Positions 49,296 to 57,349 of a stretch of 64,000 nt of DNA are shown piece after piece. A program made the translations under genes and the position numbers. Positions within the stretch are counted from its first letter, which is position 1, and each line of letters opens with the position of its first letter. This DNA comes from Arthrobacter wenxiniae. Its GTDB lineage: Bacteria > Actinomycetota > Actinomycetes > Actinomycetales > Micrococcaceae. Under the pieces are notes generated by a model that ran no database searches, had not been told where the DNA came from, and was given only the letters and a program-made list of their open reading frames with translations. The DNA is taken from positions 124,001 to 188,000 of the forward strand of contig NZ_JAAMFM010000003.1 of assembly GCF_013376105.1 (NCBI RefSeq), read 5' to 3'.

Positions 49296-51314
49296 ATGGG
49301 ACGGTCCTGGAACATCTGGGAGCAATGTTTGGCGGCAGCTGCGGCCGGCCTCTGGGCGGCCGGGTTCCTCGCGGCAGATGGTCCGGCAACCGCGCCAGCT
49401 TCCTTCGGCCCCATTGCCATCACGGCCCTGTCCCTGGCCTGGGCCGCTTCAGCATTCCTCGCCCGCCGGTTACCGCTGCCTGCGGCCGCACTGTGCGGGG
49501 CAGTGCAGGCGGCCGCGGTGCTGCTCGGCCTGTCCATGGAAAACCCTGCGCCGCTGGCCGCCGCCCTGCTCTCCGCCTATGCTTGCGGGCGCTTCGTGGC
49601 CGACGCCGCCGGCCTGCTGGGGCTTCCCCTCCTGTTGGCTGCACTGGCCCTCCCTGCTGCCGGAACGCAGGCCGGCGACGCCTTGTTCGGGTCCGTCCTC
49701 TACGGCATGGCGTTCGCGTACGGCCGCCTGGTCCGCCGGCGGTTCACGGCATCCATGCAGGCAGCGCTGGCCGAGTCACGCCTGGCCGCGGCTGATCCGC
49801 AGCAGGCGGCCGAGGCGCAGGCCGCAACCGAGCGGGAGCGGACCACCGCCGACGTACTGGCCGTGGTGGGCACCGCCATGGACTCGATGCATCGGGCGGC
49901 CCTGCGGGCCGCGAAAACCTTGGCGCCCGCCGACATCCAGCGCATCACAGCCGACGGTGCGGCCGCCGTGGGACAGCTGAAGATGCTGCTGGTGGCGCTG
50001 CGCGGCGGTGCCGCCGCCCCGCTTCCGGTGCCCGCCTTGGGCGAAGCGGCTGGTGCGACCCACGCGAAAGCCGGGGGCAGGCGTCGGGCCACGTCCGGGG
50101 CGGCCTCCCTGGCCGGATGGCTGGCGCCGACGGCGGTGGTCCTGGCACTTCTGGCGTCCGAGTGGCCGTTCCTTCCGCCGGGGCCTGCCGTGACCGGTGC
50201 GGCGCTGGGCATTTTCACGGCCGCGCTGCTGCTTGTACGCCGCCGCAGCCCGGCCCTGGCGTGCCTGGCGTCGGCCGGTTTGCTCGGCGCCGGCGGGCTG
50301 GCCGGCATTCCGCTGCCGCAGGGCTTGGGCCTGGCGGCCGCCTGCGTAGTGCTGACATGGGCGGCGCTTGCGGACGGGCGGCTGGCGGTTCTGCTTGCCT
50401 GGTGCGTCTTTGCCGCCGCCCTGCTGCTGGTCCTGGCCGCGCAGGCGCCGCAGAATGTGCCAATCAACCTGGGCATTGTCGGATTCACCGGATTTGCCGC
50501 ACATGCGTGGCGGACACACGGCCGGGCCGAGTGGGCCGCGCTGGGCCGTTCGGAGGTCCTCGCCCTGCGATTTGCAGCCGACGTCGACGCTGGGCTGGCC
50601 GCGGAGCGGCTGGAGCTGGCCCGCACCGTCCATGACCTCGCCAGCCATGCCCTTGGCGGCATGGTGATGCAGGCCGGCGCTGCCTCCGTCCTGGCCCAAG
50701 GGGACCCCGCGGAGGCCCGCCGGGCGCTGGCCCTCGTGACGGAAATCGGCAGCAGCGCCCGGGCTGGGCTGGCAACCCTGGCCGCCGGTTCGGGCGATGC
50801 CGGCCAGTGGTTTGGCGGCCAGGAACACGGCAGCCCGGAAACCCTGGAGCAGGCCCTGACCAGGGCGCACACGGCCGGGCTGGTGGTTGAGGTGGCCCGC
50901 GCCGACACCACCCCACCTCACCAAGCCGTCCTGGTGCACCGGATCGTGCGGGAAGCCCTGTCCAATGCGATCCGGCATGCCCCCGGCAGCACCGTGAGGA
51001 TTTCCGTATGTGCCGGCCCGACCGGCTGCACGGTGACGGTGGAAAACGGTCGGTCCACGGCGCCCTCCCCCGGGCCCGGCGCCGGCTTTGGGCTGCGCGG
51101 ACTCCGCGAGCTGCTTCACGCACGCGGCGGCTCCCTCGACGCCGGGCCCACCGCCGGGCCGGCACCCGCTGCCGTCACCTCCCCGGCCCCGGCAGCCGGC
51201 GCCGCCCGGACCCGGGGGTCGAGTCCGGCGTCGGGCTTTGTTGTGCGCGCGGTCCTTCCGGCACTCCCCCAAGCCGTTCCCGGGCCCCGGAAGGCGGCGC
51301 CATGGGGGCCGTGA
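49296..51314 (+). CDS. Tandem-module sensor histidine kinase (NarL type)
   Basis: 672 aa, HisKA_3 class. Module 1: TM segments 10-142 and a DHp-like helix pair 178-236 ending GQLKMLLVALRG. Module 2: TM segments 274-405, a DHp with phospho-acceptor His446 in RTVHDLASHALGG, and an ATPase domain with N-box REALSNAIRHA and G-box GFGLRGLREL. In module 1 the acceptor position reads DVLAVVG where active kinases have LHDVVG, so it is dead. Pro/Ala-rich C-terminal tail. Overlaps the response-regulator gene by 13 bp, so the two are partners. Signal unknown. Confidence 0.88.
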   Translation: MGRSWNIWEQCLAAAAAGLWAAGFLAADGPATAPASFGPIAITALSLAWAASAFLARRLPLPAAALCGAVQAAAVLLGLSMENPAPLAAALLSAYACGRFVADAAGLLGLPLLLAALALPAAGTQAGDALFGSVLYGMAFAYGRLVRRRFTASMQAALAESRLAAADPQQAAEAQAATERERTTADVLAVVGTAMDSMHRAALRAAKTLAPADIQRITADGAAAVGQLKMLLVALRGGAAAPLPVPALGEAAGATHAKAGGRRRATSGAASLAGWLAPTAVVLALLASEWPFLPPGPAVTGAALGIFTAALLLVRRRSPALACLASAGLLGAGGLAGIPLPQGLGLAAACVVLTWAALADGRLAVLLAWCVFAAALLLVLAAQAPQNVPINLGIVGFTGFAAHAWRTHGRAEWAALGRSEVLALRFAADVDAGLAAERLELARTVHDLASHALGGMVMQAGAASVLAQGDPAEARRALALVTEIGSSARAGLATLAAGSGDAGQWFGGQEHGSPETLEQALTRAHTAGLVVEVARADTTPPHQAVLVHRIVREALSNAIRHAPGSTVRISVCAGPTGCTVTVENGRSTAPSPGPGAGFGLRGLRELLHARGGSLDAGPTAGPAPAAVTSPAPAAGAARTRGSSPASGFVVRAVLPALPQAVPGPRKAAPWGP

Positions 51315-51976
51315 AGGTGGTGGTCGCCGACGACCAGGACCTCATCCGCGCCGGGCTGGGGGCAATCCTCGCCACCGCGCCCGGGCTCGAGGTGGTGGGC
51401 CTGGCGCACGACGGCGGCACGGCAGCCGCGCTGGCCCGCCACCACAGTGCCGACATGGTTTTGATGGACATCCAAATGCCGGGCGTGGACGGCCTGGAGG
51501 GGCTGGCGCGGATCGCGGCCGCTGGCCTTGCCACGCGGGTGCTGATGCTGACGATGTTTGACCTTGACGAGTACGTGTACGCGGCGCTGCGGACCGGGGC
51601 GAGCGGCTTCCTGCTGAAGACCACCCCGCCGGCCGAACTGATCCGGTCAATCTTTGCCTGCCACGCCGGGGACGTGCTGTTTGCGCCGGAGGTGACACGG
51701 AAACTCGTCGAGTCATATGTGGCGCGGCCCCCCGCTGTGGCCGGGGTGCCGGTGGAACTTGCCGCGCTGACATCCCGGGAGCTGGACGTGTTCCGCAGCC
51801 TGGCGCGGGGCCTCTCGAACGCTGAAATTGGCGCCAGGCTGTACCTGGGCGAGCCCACGGTGAAGACGCATGTGACCAGGATCCTGGCGAAGCTGGGGCT
51901 GCGGGACAGGGTGCAGGCGGTGGTGCTGGCATACGAGTGCGGGCTGCGGCAGGCAGGTGCAAGGATGGACCCATGA
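51302..51976 (+). CDS. LuxR/NarL-family response regulator
   Basis: 224 aa. Receiver domain with acidic pocket DD at 10-11, phospho-acceptor Asp56 in LMDIQMPG, switch Thr in LMLTMFD and Lys in FLLKTT; C-terminal LuxR HTH (about 152-214) with LTSRELDVFRSLARGLSNAEI and TVKTHVTRILAKL. Paired with the overlapping kinase gene. Its last codons overlap the methyltransferase gene (ATGA), so that gene belongs to the same transcript. Confidence 0.95.
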   Translation: MGAVKVVVADDQDLIRAGLGAILATAPGLEVVGLAHDGGTAAALARHHSADMVLMDIQMPGVDGLEGLARIAAAGLATRVLMLTMFDLDEYVYAALRTGASGFLLKTTPPAELIRSIFACHAGDVLFAPEVTRKLVESYVARPPAVAGVPVELAALTSRELDVFRSLARGLSNAEIGARLYLGEPTVKTHVTRILAKLGLRDRVQAVVLAYECGLRQAGARMDP

Positions 51977-52599
51977 CCCACAAATTTGACGCCGCGTACT
52001 GGGACGAACGCTATGCAGGTCGCGGCAACATCTGGAGCGGCCACCCCAACCCGCAGCTGGTGGCCGAGGCGGCAGGCCTTGCCCCCGGGACCGCACTCGA
52101 TGTTGGGTGTGGCGAGGGGGCCGACGCCGTCTGGCTCGCCGCCCGTGGGTGGCGGGTGACCGGCGTCGACATTTCCAGTGTTGCCCTCGAGCGGGCTGCC
52201 GGGCATGCCTCAGGATTGACACTGTCCGGTTCCATCGACTGGCAGCACCGGGACCTGCTGAAGTGGACTCCCCCGGCGCTGTCCTTCGAGCTCGTCTCGG
52301 CACAATTCATGCAGCTTCCTCTGGAAGACCGGCAACCTCTTTTCACCGGGCTGGCAGCCGCGGTGGCACCCGGCGGGACGCTGTTGGTGGTGGGGCACGC
52401 GCCGTCGGACATTGAATCCGGCGCCCACCGGCCGAACCGGGCGGATGTCTTTTACACGGCCCAGGAGGTGGCGGCGTTGCTGGATCCCCCACTGTGGAAG
52501 ATTTTCGTTGCGGAGTCGCGCCCGCGCGATTCCGCGGGGCACGGCGGCGGGCCCGTCACCGTCCACGACGAGGTCCTGCGCGCAGTCCGGAGTCCCTGA
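51973..52599 (+). CDS. Class I SAM-dependent methyltransferase
   Basis: 208 aa. SAM motif I DVGCGEGADAVWLA, motif II VTGVDIS; opening FDAAYWDERY and GHPNPQLV place it with the TehB/thiol-methyltransferase-like group often tied to tellurite or electrophile resistance. Substrate unproven. Overlaps the response-regulator stop by 4 bp, so the two-component system and this enzyme are co-expressed; it may be a target output of the sensor. Confidence 0.88.
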   Translation: MTHKFDAAYWDERYAGRGNIWSGHPNPQLVAEAAGLAPGTALDVGCGEGADAVWLAARGWRVTGVDISSVALERAAGHASGLTLSGSIDWQHRDLLKWTPPALSFELVSAQFMQLPLEDRQPLFTGLAAAVAPGGTLLVVGHAPSDIESGAHRPNRADVFYTAQEVAALLDPPLWKIFVAESRPRDSAGHGGGPVTVHDEVLRAVRSP

Positions 52600-52805
52600 C
52601 AGCTCCCCGATCCAGAACCGGACGTTGCCTGGCTACGCCATAAATTTGTCAAGGTAGGACCCTTGCGGTTTACACGCGCCGCTGGCCCCCGCAGCCGGGG
52701 ACGCGCCACTGTCCTGGTCCGGGTCGACCGGCCCCGCACCGGGCCGCGGTGGGCAGGCGGCCCCTGGGGCTGCGGCAGGCCAGCCGACGGGTATTGCGAG
52801 GCCAA

Positions 52806-52985
52806 CGGCCTGGCGACCACGTGGTGGTCAAGTAGACCTGGGCTGACTTCACCAATACCGGACTTGCCGGGCACCTTGCGGCACTGGGCGTCGATGCCAC
52901 GACGGACATGAGCGCCGACGCGCACAACAACAGCGTTGACAGAATCTTCCCGCGGTTCGGCGAATCCGGCAGCACCAGCCGGGGC
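52806..52985 (+). pseudogene. Isochorismatase-family hydrolase remnant
   Basis: A frame with DHVVVK, then a TAG at 52833-52835, then TWADFTNTGLAGHLAALGV joined directly to DATTDMSADAHNNS and DRIFPRFGESGST. Both pieces match the C-terminal half of cysteine-hydrolase (isochorismatase-like) proteins, but the stretch between LGV and DA, which normally holds the catalytic Cys loop, is missing. The TAG probably arose from CAG. The N-terminal half is not recognisable upstream. Two inactivating lesions, so a decayed gene. Confidence 0.7.
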
Positions 52986-52995
52986 CACGGCTCCT

Positions 52996-53109
52996 TCATC
53001 CCTGCCGCAGGAACCACTCCTTCGCCGAGCCGGATTCCGCGTAGTCCAGGAATGCGCAGCCCTGTTTGATGACCATGCGTTCGGCCAGGTCCAAGTCGAG
53101 CCCGTAGTG
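52996..53109 (-). other. Short coding-like C-terminal fragment
   Basis: Thirty-seven codons plus stop reading HYGLDLDLAERMVIKQG... to ...KEWFLRQG, with protein-like composition and third-position GC, but closed upstream by an in-frame stop. Probably the end of a second decayed gene converging on the isochorismatase remnant. Family not recognised. The remainder of 52600-53264 shows nothing else. Confidence 0.35.
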
Positions 53110-53264
53110 TGAATTTCAGGGCTCTGGATGCGCAAGAGGCGGCCGGCGGACATCCGCCCGTTCTTCCACCCGCGCCCTCCGCACTTCTGGAAGACACGCC
53201 CTGCGTGGCCCGCCGGCGGCTTTCCCAGGGAGAGCCAGAAAAGGCTTCGGCATTGCCTGCGCTG

Positions 53265-55457
53265 TCAACGTCGCCGGCGTTGTCTGCGAAGCGTGGAGCC
53301 CGGCAAGGGCGGTGCGACAGCCGCATAGTGGTGGCCGGTGGGTGTGGTGGTCACGGTGCGGGGCAGCCCGGGGCCGTCGGTTCCAACGACGTTCGTTTCA
53401 CCCGCGGGCGGCCGCAGTCTGGATGGCGGGGCGCCGCCTGGTTCCGCACTCCACCCGGGGGATTCCCGTTCCTGGTTGCACGCCGCACACAGGCCCCTCC
53501 CATTGGCAATGCTGGTGGCGCCGCCGGCCGCCCAGGACTTGATGTGGTCGTAGTGGCGGATGGGCGCGCCACAATAGGGGTTCGCGCAGCGCTGGTACTG
53601 GATCCGTAGGAATTCCTTCATCCCGTCGGGGAAGATCCGCGACCGGGAATCCATGGTGAGCAGGGCTCCGCTGTCAGGGTGGGTGAAGAGCCGGCGGAGC
53701 CACAGCCGCGGCGAGAACCCGGACCTCCCGGGTTTTTCGACGGTCTGGGATTGGCCGGTGGACCCGCTGCCACCTGATGCGGAGCCACCCTCGCTGCCCG
53801 CGGCCGGCCCACGTGGTTCCAGCCTGGGACTGCCGGGCTCGGGGCCGAGGTCGGGTCCGAGCCCGAGCCCGAGGCCGAGGCCGAGGACCATGGCACGTGC
53901 CTCGGGAGCGGGGATTGGCTCGTAACCGACAATTATTGCGGGGTCGTTGGCGCCGTCAAATAGTGCGCGGTCGGTCATGACGAGCTCGATCATGATGTCG
54001 GGTTCGGCCACAATGGTGCACAGCCCCGGGTTCCGTGGCCGGGCCACGTCCGACTGGCCTGAATCCCCCGCGGAACCCATCTTGGAGGTCTTTCCCCCAG
54101 CCACCAGAGAGGTTGCATCTCCGGCCCCGACAGGTCCAGCGGTGGCGTGGCCCAGATCCGGGCCGCGGTGGTCGCCGGTGGTGCCGGCACCTTTGTCGCA
54201 GGGCGCATGTTGTGTGAGGCGGTGGATGAGGGCGTCGGCCATGAGCTGGCCCCGGCCGCGCCCGTCACTGGCGGCAACGGCTGAGTCTGCCACTTGGGTC
54301 AGGGTATTGATGATGGTGACCCCGTGCCTGAGTGGGATCAGGGCGGTGAGCAGGGTCATGCCGTCTGCGGCCGGGCGCAGCGACACATAGCGGTCCGTTA
54401 CAGCCTTGTCCCGGCGCTTGACGAAGGCCTCGGGGTCGAGCCGGTATGCGGCGCTTCTTGACGCGGTGGCCAGTTCCCGCGAGCCCATGCCCGCCAATTT
54501 TTCCTGGTCGCCGCTGATGAGGGAATCGACTTCGGCACGGTGCTCGGCAGAGAGGAAAACGGTTTCGGCCGCTATGACTCGCGCCCGGTCCTCACCGATG
54601 ATTCCGGCAGTCATGGCGTCCATGGTGTGGGGCAGTTCGCGCACCACGATGGTGGCAAGCTCCGCCAATTGGCGGCCCCGATGGGCGGATTCGTGCCGTG
54701 CGAGCCCGATTTGCGTTCCCACCCCATTGCCGAGCTTGTCTTTGGGCACCCCGGCCCTTGCCTGTTCCAGTCGCTGATGGGCGGCGAAGAGCGCCTCAGC
54801 CTTGATTTGTGCGGCCGCAAGCGCGTTCTTGGCTTGTTCCAGCCCGGAGATGAGGTCCACCAGGGCCGGCCCGGAAACCTTGTCGACCACCGCCGGATCA
54901 AAGCCCTCGGGTCCCACGCTGCCGCCGAAGGCGGTCACCACGGACGTCGCTTCCGAGGCGAGATCGCCGGCCTTGGTGGCCGCGGCCTTGCCCGCCCCGG
55001 CGCAGGCGGCCATCCTCGCGAGTGCCTCCGCAGCCTGGCCGGCCCGAATTCCGTGGTCCAAACGCGCGGCGGCGTCTCCGGCGCGTTCGAGTGCCCGGCG
55101 GGCCAACTCATGAGCCAGTGCCGCGTCCAGCTGTGCCAGCACGGCCGGTTCGAAGAACCTTCCGCATATTTCCACCAATGCCAGGGCCGACGCGGCCAGC
55201 TCCCGTGTGGAGCTGACTGGGCGGGCGGTGCCGGCAGCGGACTCGACTGCCCCTTCCGCGCCATCTTCCAGTGTGGGGCCGGAGACGGACGCAGGACCTA
55301 TGGCAGGACCTGTGGCGGGACCTGTGGCGGCGGGACCTGTGGTGGCGGGACCTGTGGCAGGGCATGTGGCGGCGGGACCTGTGGCAGGGCCTGAGCCCGG
55401 GCCTGGGACCACGACGGCCGAAGCGTCGCCACTGCGCCATCCCGGTGCGGCCATGGC
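53265..55457 (-). CDS. DUF222/HNH endonuclease family protein
   Basis: 730 aa from ATG 55457; GTG 55502 is an alternative start. Gly/Pro/Thr/Ala repeats at the N-terminus, a DUF222 helical domain (about 60-400), a Gly/Pro-rich linker, and a C-terminal HNH nuclease: CANPYCGAPIRHYDHI with the His-Asp-His centre and a second CxxC in GLCAACNQ forming a structural zinc site. Multi-copy family in Actinobacteria, often linked to short mobile elements; DNA target unknown. The tail after HNH is disordered and Arg-rich. Confidence 0.88.
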   Translation of the reverse strand, partial: AMAAPGWRSGDASAVVVPGPGSGPATGPAATCPATGPATTGPAATGPATGPAIGPASVSGPTLEDGAEGAVESAAGTARPVSSTRELAASALALVEICGRFFEPAVLAQLDAALAHELARRALERAGDAAARLDHGIRAGQAAEALARMAACAGAGKAAATKAGDLASEATSVVTAFGGSVGPEGFDPAVVDKVSGPALVDLISGLEQAKNALAAAQIKAEALFAAHQRLEQARAGVPKDKLGNGVGTQIGLARHESAHRGRQLAELATIVVRELPHTMDAMTAGIIGEDRARVIAAETVFLSAEHRAEVDSLISGDQEKLAGMGSRELATASRSAAYRLDPEAFVKRRDKAVTDRYVSLRPAADGMTLLTALIPLRHGVTIINTLTQVADSAVAASDGRGRGQLMADALIHRLTQHAPCDKGAGTTGDHRGPDLGHATAGPVGAGDATSLVAGGKTSKMGSAGDSGQSDVARPRNPGLCTIVAEPDIMIELVMTDRALFDGANDPAIIVGYEPIPAPEARAMVLGLGLGLGLGPDLGPEPGSPRLEPRGPAAGSEGGSASGGSGSTGQSQTVEKPGRSGFSPRLWLRRLFTHPDSGALLTMDSRSRIFPDGMKEFLRIQYQRCANPYCGAPIRHYDHIKSWAAGGATSIANGRGLCAACNQERESPGWSAEPGGAPPSRLRPPAGETNVVGTDGPGLPRTVTTTPTGHHYAAVAPPLPGSTLRRQRRRR
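55292..55394. repeat. GGACCTGTGGC-type tandem repeat
   Basis: Run of imperfect 12- and 15-bp units (core GGACCTGTGGC) encoding Gly-Pro-Ala-Thr repeats at the N-terminus of the HNH protein. Confidence 0.8.
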
Positions 55458-55727
55458 ACCCACCCCCTGCCCGTTCCCTCCAGTTCCGTCCGCCAGCTGC
55501 ACCCCGGAAGGGGAAACTGTGTTCGGAAAGCCGTAACTTCATCAATGGGTCAAGGCTAGAAGAAAAGGCGCACAGGCGGGGAGCTGACAACCGGAAATGT
55601 CGACTGTCACGCACCCGGCACCCCCTGTGGAGGAGCAAGTCGCCAAAAATTCTGCCGGCGACGGGTGAATCGGCGCACCTGCCACACCAGCGGAGCGCCG
55701 GTGCGAGGAGCCCCGCTGTCCGGGCCC

Positions 55728-56231
55728 CTACAGGACCATCTTGAATCCGGCGTGCGAGTGTGCAAAGCCGAGCCGCCCGTAGAAACGGTGGGCGTCGTGC
55801 CGGGAGAGGTCGGAAGTGAGCTGGATGAGGGCGGCCCCCCGGCGCCGCCCCTCGGCCACGGCCCACTCCATCATCGCTGTGCCGAGCCCGTTGCCGCGCA
55901 GCCGTCCGGCCACGCGAACTGCCTCGAGCTGCAGGCGGCTGGCCCCGCCGCGCGCCAGCCCCGGAAGAAGCGTCAGCTGCATGGTCGCGACCACGGAACC
56001 GGCGGCGTCGTCAACCACGCACAGAAGATGCGCGGGATCGGCGTCGATGGCGTGGAACGCCGCCACATAGGGCGCGCGCCGTTCGGGCGCGTCGGAATCG
56101 ACCGAGGAACGCAGCTGGTCCCGGGCCATCATGCCAACAATGGGCCCAACATCGGCTTCAACGGCCCTGCGGAGCCTGAAATCGCCACCTGCGAGCGCGA
56201 ATGTTGCCAGTGCCGTGGGTTCCGGGATCAT
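55728..56231 (-). CDS. GNAT family N-acetyltransferase
   Basis: 167 aa. Acetyl-CoA-binding motif A at RLRGNGLGTAMMEWAV, preceded by the beta4 strand RLQLEAVRV, and RFYGRLGFAHSHAGFKM near the end. Single-domain enzyme with no partner gene; substrate unknown. Divergent from the next membrane-protein gene. Confidence 0.9.
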   Translation of the reverse strand: MIPEPTALATFALAGGDFRLRRAVEADVGPIVGMMARDQLRSSVDSDAPERRAPYVAAFHAIDADPAHLLCVVDDAAGSVVATMQLTLLPGLARGGASRLQLEAVRVAGRLRGNGLGTAMMEWAVAEGRRRGAALIQLTSDLSRHDAHRFYGRLGFAHSHAGFKMVL

Positions 56232-56326
56232 GGCCCCATCCTGCCAGACAGAGGGGGACTGGGCGCAGCAAAATGACGCGCAGCCCCCTGCCGTGTACTA
56301 ATGGAACACCACACGAAAGGTTCTCC

Positions 56327-57328
56327 ATGACACGCCTGATTGTCCTGCTCGCCGTGCTCGCGGTTACGGGGATGGCCGTTTCCGCCGTTGCCACCAGGAT
56401 TTCCCGCAGGAAGGCACCGCTTGCCATCACCGCTGGCCCTTCGGTGGCGAGCAGGTCGTCCGAGGACCGTGCCATGCTCGCCGCGCAGCTGCGCGCCGTG
56501 GCCGGGATCGCCTTTGCGGTGGTCATGTTCGTGTCCCTCTTCCGCGTGTCCATCGGCGTGACAGGGCAGGTTGGACTGCCCATGGCGCTCACCGCAGGGG
56601 TCTCGGCCAGCGGCGGACTGCTGCTGTTTTCGGCATTGCCTGCCGGCGGGAGGAAGGCCGTGAGGAAGGCCTGGCGGAAGGCAGGGAGGAAGGACGGACG
56701 GAACCAGCAGGCGGCAGACGCCACTCCAGGCCCCCAAGCCCGTTGGGCCGGCCTCAAGCCCCTCACGCTTGCCCTGCCGCTCCTCACCATGGCCGCCTAC
56801 GCGGCCCTCCTCGTCGCGACGGGCCTGACCTCCTCCCCGGACAGCCAGGGCCGGTACCGCCTGCTCCACCTTGCGAACACAAACGCAAGCACCGCGGGCC
56901 CCTACCCCGGCTGGTATTACGGGGTCCCGCTGCTGCTGGTCACCATGGTCCTGGCGGGCTCGGCATTCCTTGCCCTGCAACGCATTGCCGGCGCCCCGTC
57001 CCTTCCCGATCCCCGCATGGCCGCCCTGGACCGGCGCTGGCGCGAAATTTCCGCCACGGTAGTGGTCCGCCTGGCCACCGGGGTGCTGCTTGGCTACCTC
57101 GGCGGCACGTCCGTGGTGGCCGGGCAGGCCATGGCAAGCGTTGCCTGGGCGCACGACGGCGGCCACCCCCTCCAGCCGCTCCTCGCCCTGGGCTTCGGCA
57201 CCGGCGCGCTGGGAGCGCTGCTGGCACTGGCAGGGGCGGCCCTTGTGGTGTTGGCCGCCCGGGGCGCGCTGACCATCCGGGCCGCCGCCCGGGCGCCCCG
57301 GCCCTCAAAGGGGCCCCCGCAGCCGTAA
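56327..57328 (+). CDS. Integral membrane protein, unknown function
   Basis: 333 aa with about seven TM segments. A basic Lys/Arg/Ala cytoplasmic loop (RKAVRKAWRKAGRK, about 107-120) and a longer outer loop with SSPDSQGRYRLLH. ATG 56327 is supported by GAAAGG nine bases upstream; the frame is open to 56201 but that part overlaps the GNAT promoter region. I do not recognise a family. It precedes hrpA by 21 bp and may be co-transcribed. Confidence 0.7.
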   Translation: MTRLIVLLAVLAVTGMAVSAVATRISRRKAPLAITAGPSVASRSSEDRAMLAAQLRAVAGIAFAVVMFVSLFRVSIGVTGQVGLPMALTAGVSASGGLLLFSALPAGGRKAVRKAWRKAGRKDGRNQQAADATPGPQARWAGLKPLTLALPLLTMAAYAALLVATGLTSSPDSQGRYRLLHLANTNASTAGPYPGWYYGVPLLLVTMVLAGSAFLALQRIAGAPSLPDPRMAALDRRWREISATVVVRLATGVLLGYLGGTSVVAGQAMASVAWAHDGGHPLQPLLALGFGTGALGALLALAGAALVVLAARGALTIRAAARAPRPSKGPPQP

Positions 57329-57349
57329 CGGCATAAACTGGATGGCACC

